This document shows positions 7,933-14,352 of a stretch of DNA of 39,600 nt, piece by piece. The stretch comes from Anaerolineae bacterium (GTDB lineage: Bacteria > Chloroflexota > Anaerolineae > Epilineales > JAHCIE01). Location of the stretch: the NCBI GenBank assembly GCA_026129165.1, contig JAHCIP010000014.1:1-39600 (forward strand). The letters are read 5' to 3'. The position numbers and the translations under genes are program-made. The notes beneath the pieces were generated by a model. The model did not search any database, was not told where the DNA came from, and saw only the letters and a program-made list of their open reading frames with translations. Every line of letters begins with the position of its first letter. Position 1 is the stretch's first letter.

Positions 7933-8039
7933 GGTCCCTCCTCACCTAGCTCTTAGCTCTCAGCCGTCAGCCGTTACCCCTCTATCCCCCTTGAAGCCCT
8001 GATCGGGGCAGACTTTACCCCGGCCTCACTTTTTCAACA

Positions 8040-8055
8040 TTTAGAACAAGCTAAA
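8040..8055. promoter_or_regulatory. Predicted GbsR-type operator upstream of the SDR gene
   Basis: TTTAG (8040-8044), six bases, CTAAA (8051-8055). It matches the palindrome in front of the regulator gene (8681-8696) in arm sequence, spacing and total length of 16 bases. It lies in the 151-bp gap between the regulator stop codon and the SDR start, where an SDR promoter must lie if the SDR gene has its own. Confidence 0.5.
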
Positions 8056-8083
8056 CGAAAGTGAGCAAAAAAAGAGGGGCGGG

Positions 8084-8647
8084 CTAGTCTTGGGCCTCGC
8101 GCCCCAACTCGGCCAGCGCGCTCAGGCGCAACTCGGTCAAGGCCTGTACGGCGTCCACCAGTTTGTCCAAGGTGGCGAAGAACTTCTCCATCTCAGCCAG
8201 GCGCTCGCGATAAAACTCCGCCGTCGGGTTCTGGTGGTCGGGATCGGCGGTCTCGACCATCCGCAGGCTATCCTTCACCGAGCCAAGCGCCTGGTCAAAC
8301 TCTTTCTTTTCCCGATACTTAAAGATGCCCTTGGCGATCGCCCAGAAGTCGGTCTCGGCCTCATAGTAGTCGCGGCGGCTGCCGACATTCCAGACCTTAC
8401 GGACCATGCCAATGCCTTCCAGGTCTCGAATGTGGATACTGACGCTGCCCTTGCTCATACCCAGCGTGTCGGCGATGTCGTCCAGGCTCATCGCCCCTGG
8501 CGTCAGATAGAGCAGCCCATAGATGCGGCCCATCGCCTCTTTCAACCCCCAGAACGCGCTGATGCGACCCGTGCCCTGGATCAGGGTCTGCTTCGCCGTC
8601 TCCAGACGTTCGTCCGTACTGGCCCCTACGTGTACCTGGCTCGCCAT
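8084..8647 (-). CDS. GbsR/MarR-like winged-helix transcriptional regulator
   Basis: 187 residues. The N-terminal winged helix-turn-helix spans ~30-105: 'AMGRIYGLLYLTPGAMSLDD', 'IADTLGMSKGSVSIHIRDLE' (recognition helix) and wing 'VRKVWNVGSRRDYYEAETD'. The C-terminal part is helical (~110-187), likely for dimerisation. This order and the 'MSKGSVS' motif are those of the GbsR family, whose founder represses glycine-betaine genes in response to choline. Here no choline genes are nearby. The gene sits between an SDR gene and a divergent arginase-like gene, and TTTAG...CTAAA sites occur in all three promoter regions. Autorepression and control of the neighbours are therefore inferred. The ligand is unknown. 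Confidence 0.85.
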   Translation of the reverse strand: MASQVHVGASTDERLETAKQTLIQGTGRISAFWGLKEAMGRIYGLLYLTPGAMSLDDIADTLGMSKGSVSIHIRDLEGIGMVRKVWNVGSRRDYYEAETDFWAIAKGIFKYREKKEFDQALGSVKDSLRMVETADPDHQNPTAEFYRERLAEMEKFFATLDKLVDAVQALTELRLSALAELGREAQD

Positions 8648-8679
8648 ACGTCAGTCTACCCTTTCCCGTGCCCACCATC

Positions 8680-8728
8680 GTTTAGAGCATTCTAAACAAA
8701 TTATACTATAGATGACGGGTTGACGCAA
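8680..8728 (-). promoter_or_regulatory. Autoregulated promoter and operator of the GbsR-type regulator
   Basis: On the minus strand TTGCGT (8723-8728), a 17-base spacer and TATAAT (8700-8705). The perfect palindrome GTTTAGA-GCAT-TCTAAAC (8680-8697) covers the predicted transcription start near 8693. A dimer bound there would block initiation, the classical arrangement for autorepression. Confidence 0.7.
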
Positions 8729-8759
8729 CACACCGGCGGCGGATCGTCACCGGCCAGAG

Positions 8760-8787
8760 TTGCACTTTAGCCGAGTTTGCCTAAAAT
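8760..8787 (+). promoter_or_regulatory. Promoter of the arginase-like gene with TTTAG/CTAAA half-sites
   Basis: TTGCAC (8760-8765), 16-base spacer, TAAAAT (8782-8787). The predicted start of transcription falls at about 8794, two bases before the ATG at 8796, so the mRNA may be leaderless; no Shine-Dalgarno site is seen. TTTAG (8766-8770) and CTAAA (8781-8785) flank the spacer with 10 bases between them, instead of 6 in the two nearby operators. Confidence 0.5.
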
Positions 8788-8795
8788 CCTATCAT

Positions 8796-9632
8796 ATGAA
8801 CGCTACGACACCTCCCCATTTCACCTTCATGGATGTTCCGTTGGCGTGCGCCGGTCGGACGGGCGGCATGGCCGAAGCGCCCGACGCCTTGCGCCAGGCC
8901 GGGCTGGCCGCTGCGCTGACGGCCCTGGGTGGTATAGACGGCGGGGAGGCCCTGCCGCCGACCGTGACCACCCAAAACCAGGCCGCCTTCCAGTCGGCCC
9001 GCGAGCGTGCGATTCAGACTCTGGCGGACCGCCCGCTGCCCCTTCTGCTCCTTGGTGGCGATTGCACCATTGTCTGCGCCAGTATGGCCGTGGCCCGGCT
9101 GGAGAAGCCGCTGCTGCTGTGGCTCGATGCCCACGGCGACTTCAATACCCCCCAGACGACGCCGTCGGGCTACTGGCCGGGCATGCCCCTGGCGCAGGTC
9201 GCGGGCCTACCGACGCCGCTCGGTCCCAAGGAAACCCTGATTCCAGGGCAGGACATTGTGCTGATTGGGATCCGCGACCTTGACCCGGGCGAGGATCGGA
9301 ATGCCGCGGGAACCGGCGCCCATCTCTTTCCCGACGCCCTGCCCCCCATTGAGGCGCTGACGATGCGCGAGCCAGGCAGCCCGGCCTGGATCCATCTCGA
9401 CCTGGATGTCCTGGACCCACGCGAGATGCCCGCGCTCAACTTCCCTGTCCCCGGCGGCATTCGGATGGACGAGTTAATTATCTGGCTGGGTCAGGTCGGC
9501 CGACGGTTCAATGTGCGCGGCATCGAGGTGACGGCTTTCGACGCCCACCGCGATGTCGAGGGGCGTGTGGCCGAGCGCCTGGTCCAATTTTTGAGCGCTA
9601 TTGTCCGTGCGACCTGGAAGTCGTCTGAATGA
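8796..9632 (+). CDS. Arginase/ureohydrolase-fold protein with altered metal site
   Basis: 278 residues from ATG 8796; a TTG at 8760 is excluded because it lies in the -35 box. Arginase-family enzymes hydrolyse guanidino compounds with two Mn ions. Seen: 'LLGGDCTIVCA' where the family has GGDH, 'LWLDAHGDFNTPQT' (D, H, D ligands intact), 'SGYWPGMPLA' where active enzymes have SGN-x-HG, 'WIHLDLDVLDPREMPA' (both Asp ligands intact) and 'GIEVTAFDAHRD' with the substrate-side Glu. So the first metal ligand His is Cys and the catalytic His is Pro. The fold is certain, but ureohydrolase activity is doubtful. It may use another metal or be a sensor. It is 6 bases upstream of rnd and divergent from the GbsR-type regulator. 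Confidence 0.85.
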   Translation: MNATTPPHFTFMDVPLACAGRTGGMAEAPDALRQAGLAAALTALGGIDGGEALPPTVTTQNQAAFQSARERAIQTLADRPLPLLLLGGDCTIVCASMAVARLEKPLLLWLDAHGDFNTPQTTPSGYWPGMPLAQVAGLPTPLGPKETLIPGQDIVLIGIRDLDPGEDRNAAGTGAHLFPDALPPIEALTMREPGSPAWIHLDLDVLDPREMPALNFPVPGGIRMDELIIWLGQVGRRFNVRGIEVTAFDAHRDVEGRVAERLVQFLSAIVRATWKSSE

Positions 9633-9638
9633 GGCTGT

Positions 9639-10817
9639 GTGTCTAATCTCGCAGTACCCCTGTCCCCTGTTTACATCAACTCACCCGAGAAATTGGCTCG
9701 TGGCGCGGCTGAGTGGGCGGCGGCGCCCGCGTTGGCGATTGATACCGAGTCCAACAGCTTGCACTCGTATAGCGAACGGACGGCGCTGATTCAGATTTCC
9801 ACGCGCCAGCGTGACTACCTGGTAGACCCGCTGGCGCTGACCGACCTGAGCTTGCTGGCTCCCCCTCTGGCCGACCCGGCCATCGAAAAGGTCTTCCACG
9901 CCGCCGAGAACGACATTCTAGGGTTGAAGCGCGATTTTGGCTTCCAGGTCTACAACGTCTTCGACACGATGTGGGCCAGCCGTATCCTGGGCATCCCCCG
10001 CATCGGCCTGGCCGACTTGCTGCGCGAGCATTTTGGCGTGACGGCCGACAAGCGGATGCAGCGCTACGACTGGAACACGCGGCCGCTGGACCCGGCGGCG
10101 CTGACCTACGCCGTCGAGGACACTCACTACCTGCTCGCCCTGCGCGACATCCTATACGACCAGTTGGTGGCAGCCGACCGCTGGGAGGAAGCGCGGCAAG
10201 AGTTCGAGCGCCTGGGCCGCGTGACGCCCACGCTCCGCACCTTCGACAGCGAAGGCTTCTGGCGGGTCAAAGGCGTGTACGACATCCAGCCCCGCGAGCG
10301 AGCCATCTTGCGCGAGTTGTACCGCTTCCGCGACGACCAGGCGCGGGAGAATGACCGGCCACCCTTCAAGGTGCTGGCCGATAGTCTGCTCATTGAGTTG
10401 AGCAAGGCGCAGCCGCGCACGGTGGACGAGTTGCGCCGCTCGCAGATTCTAACGCCCTATCTCCTACGCCGCTTCGGGCGGGGGATTGTCGAAGCGGTCC
10501 GGGCTGGCCTGGAGGCCCCCATCCCTCAGCGTCCGCGTGACCACGACCGCCCCGACGATGTCATCCTGGAGCGCTTCGAGACGTTGCGAGCCTGGCGCAA
10601 GAGTACTGGCGCGGCGCGCGGCGTGGATCCCGACGTGGTGCTGTCCAACGCGGCGCTCTGGACGCTGGCCCGTCAGGCGCCCCAGACGCCGGAAGCGCTG
10701 GCCGCCCTGGATGTGATGTCCGAGTACAAGCTAGGGGTGTATGGGCAGGGGATTCTGGCGCTGCTAGGGGGCAACGGAACGACAGACAAGAGCAAGGCGA
10801 AGGCGGACGCCAGATAA
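9639..10817 (+). CDS. rnd: Ribonuclease D (3'-5' exoribonuclease with HRDC domain)
   Basis: 392 residues from GTG 9639. RNase D trims the 3' ends of tRNA precursors and other small RNAs in the cytoplasm. The DEDD exonuclease core is complete: 'AIDTESNSLHSY' (Asp/Glu pair ~35-37), 'VFHAAENDILGLKRD' (Asp), 'YAVEDTHYLLAL' (Tyr and Asp of the DEDDy type). A first helical HRDC-like region follows ('LRELYRFRDDQARENDRPPFKVL'), and a second helical repeat near the C-terminus ('LRAWRKSTGAARGV' and 'LSNAALWTLAR'), as in canonical RNase D. Only six bases separate it from the arginase-like gene, so the two are probably co-transcribed. Confidence 0.92.
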   Translation: MSNLAVPLSPVYINSPEKLARGAAEWAAAPALAIDTESNSLHSYSERTALIQISTRQRDYLVDPLALTDLSLLAPPLADPAIEKVFHAAENDILGLKRDFGFQVYNVFDTMWASRILGIPRIGLADLLREHFGVTADKRMQRYDWNTRPLDPAALTYAVEDTHYLLALRDILYDQLVAADRWEEARQEFERLGRVTPTLRTFDSEGFWRVKGVYDIQPRERAILRELYRFRDDQARENDRPPFKVLADSLLIELSKAQPRTVDELRRSQILTPYLLRRFGRGIVEAVRAGLEAPIPQRPRDHDRPDDVILERFETLRAWRKSTGAARGVDPDVVLSNAALWTLARQAPQTPEALAALDVMSEYKLGVYGQGILALLGGNGTTDKSKAKADAR

Positions 10818-10846
10818 GCCCTCCCTCCCCCCTCTTCCCACCCTTC

Positions 10847-10969
10847 CTATCCTTCCCGTAGCCAGCCGTCCCCCACCATGTCCAGGAGGGGGTCGTAGTC
10901 GTCGGCCGCGCCCTGAAGGGGGTGGGCGGCCCGCTGCAACAGGGTGGCGATACTCGTCTTGTCGTCCAT
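10847..10969 (-). pseudogene. N-terminal remnant of an erythromycin-esterase-family gene
   Basis: A 40-codon frame starting at ATG 10969 with a good Shine-Dalgarno sequence (GGAGG about 9 bases upstream). Residues ~10-34, including 'RAAHPLQGAADDYDPLLDMVGD', closely match the start of erythromycin-esterase/EreA-like proteins, which continue with a GEATHGT-type catalytic motif. Here the frame stops seven residues later and no continuation is visible in any frame before rnd. I infer a gene almost wholly deleted, leaving start site and first helix. A genuine 40-residue peptide is less likely. The family match is from memory of the motif. Confidence 0.6.
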
Positions 10970-11018
10970 CGCTGCGTCCTCCTGCTGCCTGGGGTGCAAG
11001 AGTCGTACCGACGGACGC

Positions 11019-11124
11019 CGCCAGCCGCTCAAGCGGCCGGCTATGTATGGAAGCCTCCTTCGGAGGCTGAACCCCAGCCCCTTGGGCTTCCATCTTGTAG
11101 CCACGGAACTTCAGCCCCTGGCGA
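11019..11124 (+). repeat. Family A ~105-bp multi-hairpin repeat, copy 2
   Basis: Core TGGAAGCCTcc-ttc-ggAGGC and CAGCCCC-tt-GGGCT inside an outer TGGAAGCC/GGCTTCCA stem at 11048-11092. It has the same orientation and nearly the same core as 2322-2365. The right flank, read on the minus strand (CGCCAGGGGCTGAAG...TGGCTAC), matches the left flank of copy 1, so the whole unit is a near-palindrome of about 105 bp. It lies between the esterase remnant and the terminator of the 35-residue gene. Confidence 0.8.
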
Positions 11125-11135
11125 GCGATGGCAAC

Positions 11136-11164
11136 AAAAAACCCGACCTCAGTACGAGGTCGGG
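11136..11164 (-). terminator. Rho-independent terminator of the small gene
   Basis: Perfect 9-base stem CCCGACCTC/GAGGTCGGG with a 5-base loop (11142-11164). On the minus strand it is followed by six T (11141 down to 11136). It is a textbook intrinsic terminator for transcription coming from higher coordinates, where the only gene before the next promoter is the 35-residue frame at 11348-11455. Confidence 0.85.
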
Positions 11165-11347
11165 GTATCCGTTTGTCGTGATTTTCACTAAGCTGTGGCA
11201 TTTATGCCACCGTTTCCGCCTTGATGGCATGGCCCGTCAGGACGCAGGCCAGATGAAGCTCAACCCCTCACTACGGGTCAGTCATGTGGGTCGGGATCAC
11301 CGCCGCCGTGGCGGTCTTGGGGGTTGACCCGCGCCTGGGCGCGAACC
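11165..11347 (-). other. Non-coding 3' part of the small transcript
   Basis: About 180 bases between the stop of the 35-residue gene and its terminator. No convincing coding frame. It holds a perfect inverted repeat GTGGCATTTATGCCAC (11195-11210) and several GC-rich imperfect hairpins (for example CCGCGCCTGGGCGCGAACC region near 11330). The transcript could therefore act as an RNA as well as an mRNA. I do not recognise a known RNA family. Confidence 0.35.
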
Positions 11348-11455
11348 TTATCGAGCGCGGCGGCGCGGTTGGTTCACGGGCACGGGCACAGGCGCTGGGC
11401 GAAGAGCCTGGGGACGGAATAACTTTTCCAACGCTTCCAATACTCGCTTCAACAT
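11348..11455 (-). CDS. 35-residue small protein with own promoter and terminator
   Basis: ATG at 11455, with GGGGAG about 8 bases upstream, opens a 36-codon frame ending at TAA 11348. The first 15 residues (MLKRVLEALEKLFRP) would form a basic amphipathic helix. The rest alternates Pro-Val and ends in an Arg cluster (QPRRRAR). No family recognised. A strong promoter (11556-11584) and an intrinsic terminator (11136-11164) bracket it as a single-gene unit of roughly 410 bases with a ~95-base leader. It could be a membrane-active or nucleic-acid-binding peptide, or an incidental frame on a regulatory RNA. The signals, not the protein sequence, are the main support. Confidence 0.5.
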   Translation of the reverse strand: MLKRVLEALEKLFRPQALRPAPVPVPVNQPRRRAR

Positions 11456-11555
11456 CGGACGTCTCCCCTTTCTTCTGTCGTGACGTCTCGTCTAACGACT
11501 ACGCTCTAAAAGATAAACGCTGAACTGCGCGTTTTGATACGCGTCTCACACTCCA

Positions 11556-11584
11556 AGTATAGGGTTCCGTTCCCTAATAAGCAA
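11556..11584 (-). promoter_or_regulatory. Sigma-70 promoter of the small gene
   Basis: On the minus strand TTGCTT (11579-11584), 17-base spacer, TATACT (11556-11561). Predicted start near 11549. The surrounding 11500-11660 stretch is AT-richer than its neighbours and holds no other gene. Confidence 0.7.
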
Positions 11585-11660
11585 CTTTAAGACCATTTCA
11601 TCCTCGCCAGTACACACAGTATAACCGATTTTGGACCCAAATGCTATGAGATAGATCACA

Positions 11661-12920
11661 CTACCGCCCTCGTTCGGCCTCGTAGAGAGCCATCAGGCGG
11701 GCGGCCAGCTTGGCCGGGTCATGGCGCGTGGGGCGCGAGACATTGAGCAGGTCCACCGGGACGATGGGCACGCCGAACTCCTCGGCCGCCGGCTCTGGCC
11801 CGACCTGGGTCACGCCCCAGACGGCGGGCAACTCGACCAGGTGGTTATTGACCAGCACGAGGTCCAGGGGCAGGCTGCCAATATGGTTCTTGAGGGCGGC
11901 CAGGTAGTCGCTCAGGACGTAGCCGTCGGTTTCGCCGGGCTGGCTGGCGACATTGCAGACATAGATGCGTAGCGCCGTAGTCACCTTGAGGGCCTCGGCC
12001 AGGTCGGGGACCAGGAGGTTGGGCAGGACACTGGTATAGAGGCTGCCGGGGCCGACGATGACCAGATCGGCGTCATGGATGGCCTGGAGGGCGTCGGGGT
12101 AGGCGGCGGGGGCGGCGGGCTGGAGGAAGACGCGGTGGATGGCCGCCCCGCCGTGGGGCAGAGCCGACTCGCCGTGAACGACCTCGGCGTTGACCAGTTC
12201 GGCGGAGAGGGTGACATCCACCAGGGTGGCCGGGAGAATACGGCCAATGACGTTGAGGACGCGGCTCGACTCGCGCAGGGCGACCTCGAACGAGCCGGTA
12301 ATCCCCTGCATGGCGACGATGAACAGGTTACCGAAGCTGTGCCCCGCCAGCGCGTCGCCATTCTGGAAACGGTACTCGAAGAGTTGGGTCATCAGCGGTT
12401 CGGCCTCGGCCAGAGCCGCGATACACTGGCGGAAGTCGCCCGGCGGCGGGACGCCCAGTTGCCGCCGCAGCCGCCCGCTACTGCCGCCGTCGTCAGCGAC
12501 GGTGACGATAGCCGTCAGGTTAGCGGTGTAGAGCTTGAGGCCGCGTAGGAGCGTAGATAGCCCGGTCCCACCGCCAATGGCGACAATCTTGGGGCCACGT
12601 TGGGCGCGGCGGCGGTAGAGGGCGTCGAGCAAGGGGGTGCTCGTAGCGAACTGGGCCTGGGCGGACAAGAGCGAACGGTTGAGGCCGACAATGCCCGCGA
12701 TGACCAGGCCCACGCCGAGCAGCCCAAACAGGAGAGCGCGGCCCAGGCGCGGGATAAACTGGAGGGTCAGGTAGTAGAAGATGGGGGGGACATCCAGGTT
12801 ACGGTAGAGCGTGACCTGGATATAGGCCAGGCCAAGGGCCAGACAGACCACGCCCAGCCCCAGCAGGAGCAGCCAGCGTTTCACCTGGAGGCCAGGCGTC
12901 AGCCATTTGCGCAGGTCCAT
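11661..12920 (-). CDS. yvcK: Gluconeogenesis factor YvcK / CofD-like protein, membrane-anchored
   Basis: 419 residues. YvcK binds UDP-sugars and coordinates central carbon flux and peptidoglycan precursor synthesis. Two N-terminal transmembrane helices (~17-35 and ~58-78) precede the cytosolic domain, an arrangement not found in the Bacillus protein. The core begins with 'IVAIGGGTGLSTLLRGL' (~110), then 'AIVTVADDGGSSGRLRRQLG', 'PPGDFRQCIAAL', 'LAGHSFGNLFIVAM' and 'ADLVIVGPGSLYTSVLPNLLV', all family signatures. It is the last gene of dnaG-rpoD-yvcK. Its start codon lies 6 bases beyond a hairpin repeat that fills the rpoD-yvcK gap, and no ribosome site other than repeat sequence precedes it, so translation may depend on coupling to rpoD. 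Confidence 0.93.
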   Translation of the reverse strand: MDLRKWLTPGLQVKRWLLLLGLGVVCLALGLAYIQVTLYRNLDVPPIFYYLTLQFIPRLGRALLFGLLGVGLVIAGIVGLNRSLLSAQAQFATSTPLLDALYRRRAQRGPKIVAIGGGTGLSTLLRGLKLYTANLTAIVTVADDGGSSGRLRRQLGVPPPGDFRQCIAALAEAEPLMTQLFEYRFQNGDALAGHSFGNLFIVAMQGITGSFEVALRESSRVLNVIGRILPATLVDVTLSAELVNAEVVHGESALPHGGAAIHRVFLQPAAPAAYPDALQAIHDADLVIVGPGSLYTSVLPNLLVPDLAEALKVTTALRIYVCNVASQPGETDGYVLSDYLAALKNHIGSLPLDLVLVNNHLVELPAVWGVTQVGPEPAAEEFGVPIVPVDLLNVSRPTRHDPAKLAARLMALYEAERGR

Positions 12921-12926
12921 GGGGAA

Positions 12927-12996
12927 GTAGTCAGTAGTCGGTAGTCGGTAGTTAGTAGCTAGATTGTCTGACTACCGACTACTGACTACTGACTAC
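12927..12996. repeat. Family D inverted repeat (GTAGTCAGTAG...) filling the rpoD-yvcK gap
   Basis: Left arm 12927-12946 and right arm 12970-12989 are perfectly complementary over 20 bases, built from GTAGTC/GGTAGTC units; the right side carries extra units to 12996. The rpoD stop codon (TAG on the minus strand, 12993-12995) is part of the element. The intergenic gap is 72 bp and the element covers nearly all of it. Confidence 0.9.
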
Positions 12997-14342
12997 CCTT
13001 GTAAGTAGTCGCGCAGCTTGCGGCTGCGGATGGGGTGACGCAGTTTGCGGAGGGCTTTGGTTTCAATCTGGCGCACGCGCTCGCGGGTGACGCCAAACTC
13101 CTGGCCCACCTCTTCCAGAGTGCGCGGCTGGCCGTCACGCAGGCCGAAGCGCAGTTCTAGCACCTGGCGCTCGCGGTTTTCGAGGGTCTCCAACAGGACT
13201 TCCATCTGCTCCTTGAGCATCTGCTGCGACGCCGAGTCGCTGGGGGTCGAGCTATTCTCGTCGGGAACGAAGTCGCCTAGCTCGCTGCTGGTGTCGTCGT
13301 CGGACGAACCGACCGGCTCATCCAGCGAGCGCGTCTCCTGGGCCATACGCACGATGCGCTTGACCTTGGCCGTCGCCGCCTTGAGCTTGCGGTCGAGGTC
13401 GGCGGGCAGACGCTCATCGCGAGCCATGTGCGCTTCAACGGCGAGGCGCTCGTCATCGGGCATAAAGCCCATGTCCAGGGCGACTTCCTCAAACGACGGC
13501 TCGCGGCCCAGTTCGACAGTCATGCGGCGTGAGACGCGGTAGTACTTGTTGATGGTCTCGACCATGTGGGCCGGCACGCGGATAATGCGGGCCTGGTCAG
13601 CCAGGGCACGGCTGATGGCCTGGCGGATCCACCAGGTGGCATAGGTGCTGAATTTGTAGCCCAGGTCGGGGTTAAACTTCTCCGAGGCGCGCAGCAGGCC
13701 CAGCGTCCCCTCCTGGATCAGGTCGGGCAGCGAGATGCCCCGCCCGACAAACTTCTTGGCAATCGAGACGACCAGGCGCAGGTTGGCTTCGGTCAGCTTG
13801 GACTTGGCGACGTCGCCGCGCTGGACCGTGCGCCGCAGATCGGCCTCGTCCAGGTCGGTCCGCCCCGACTTCAACTGCTCCCGCGCGGCCTCGCCCGCCA
13901 GGATAAGTTGGGCATACGCCTTCTCTTCGTCGGCGTTGAGCAGCGCCACGCGCCCGATATCGCGCAGGTACATGCGCACCGGGTCATCGCCGCCGTGGTC
14001 CAGGTCAATGTGCGGCTCCGGCTCTTCCGGCTCGCGCACCAGTTCGGCCAGGTCTTCGGGCGACGGCTCGTTGTCGTCGGCGACCTCGATGCCCATGACC
14101 GTCAATTGGGTGCGCAGGGCCTCGATGCGCTCCAGGCTGCGCTCCGGCTTGGACAGCGCCTCGCGGATGTCGCGGACAGAGATAGGCCCGCCGGCCTGAA
14201 CCTTCTGCTGGAGCTTGGCGGGCAGCTCGGCCAGCTCGGCGTCTGGCTCGGCAGCCACGTCTACGTCCGACTCCACGCTAACGGTCGGTTCAGGCGTCGG
14301 GATGGGCATCGTCTGAGGTTTAGGCGGCTTGCGACCAGCCAT
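12993..14342 (-). CDS. rpoD: Principal sigma factor RpoD/SigA
   Basis: 449 residues. It directs RNA polymerase to housekeeping promoters; the -10/-35 boxes noted in this window fit its usual consensus. Acidic N-terminus, a short region 1.1-like helix set (~40-90), region 1.2 '[16 protein letters not shown]' (~120), region 2 '[23 protein letters not shown]' and '[19 protein letters not shown]' (~195-255), region 4 '[15 protein letters not shown]...[18 protein letters not shown]' (~385-440). Region 3 holds an additional block of about 30 residues (around '[22 protein letters not shown]', ~300-335) before '[20 protein letters not shown]'. The gene is 10 bases after dnaG, the classical macromolecular-synthesis order. 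Its stop codon is supplied by the family D repeat. Confidence 0.96.
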   Translation of the reverse strand: MAGRKPPKPQTMPIPTPEPTVSVESDVDVAAEPDAELAELPAKLQQKVQAGGPISVRDIREALSKPERSLERIEALRTQLTVMGIEVADDNEPSPEDLAELVREPEEPEPHIDLDHGGDDPVRMYLRDIGRVALLNADEEKAYAQLILAGEAAREQLKSGRTDLDEADLRRTVQRGDVAKSKLTEANLRLVVSIAKKFVGRGISLPDLIQEGTLGLLRASEKFNPDLGYKFSTYATWWIRQAISRALADQARIIRVPAHMVETINKYYRVSRRMTVELGREPSFEEVALDMGFMPDDERLAVEAHMARDERLPADLDRKLKAATAKVKRIVRMAQETRSLDEPVGSSDDDTSSELGDFVPDENSSTPSDSASQQMLKEQMEVLLETLENRERQVLELRFGLRDGQPRTLEEVGQEFGVTRERVRQIETKALRKLRHPIRSRKLRDYLQG

Positions 14343-14352
14343 CCAGCATCTC

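Noticed and set aside
8760-8795. TTG start for the arginase-like gene at 8760
   Set aside because: The codon is part of the -35 box; the ATG at 8796 fits the predicted transcript.
11284-11523. 79-codon plus-strand frame
   Set aside because: It lies opposite the small minus-strand gene, lacks a ribosome site, and the promoter and terminator in this interval both point to the minus strand.
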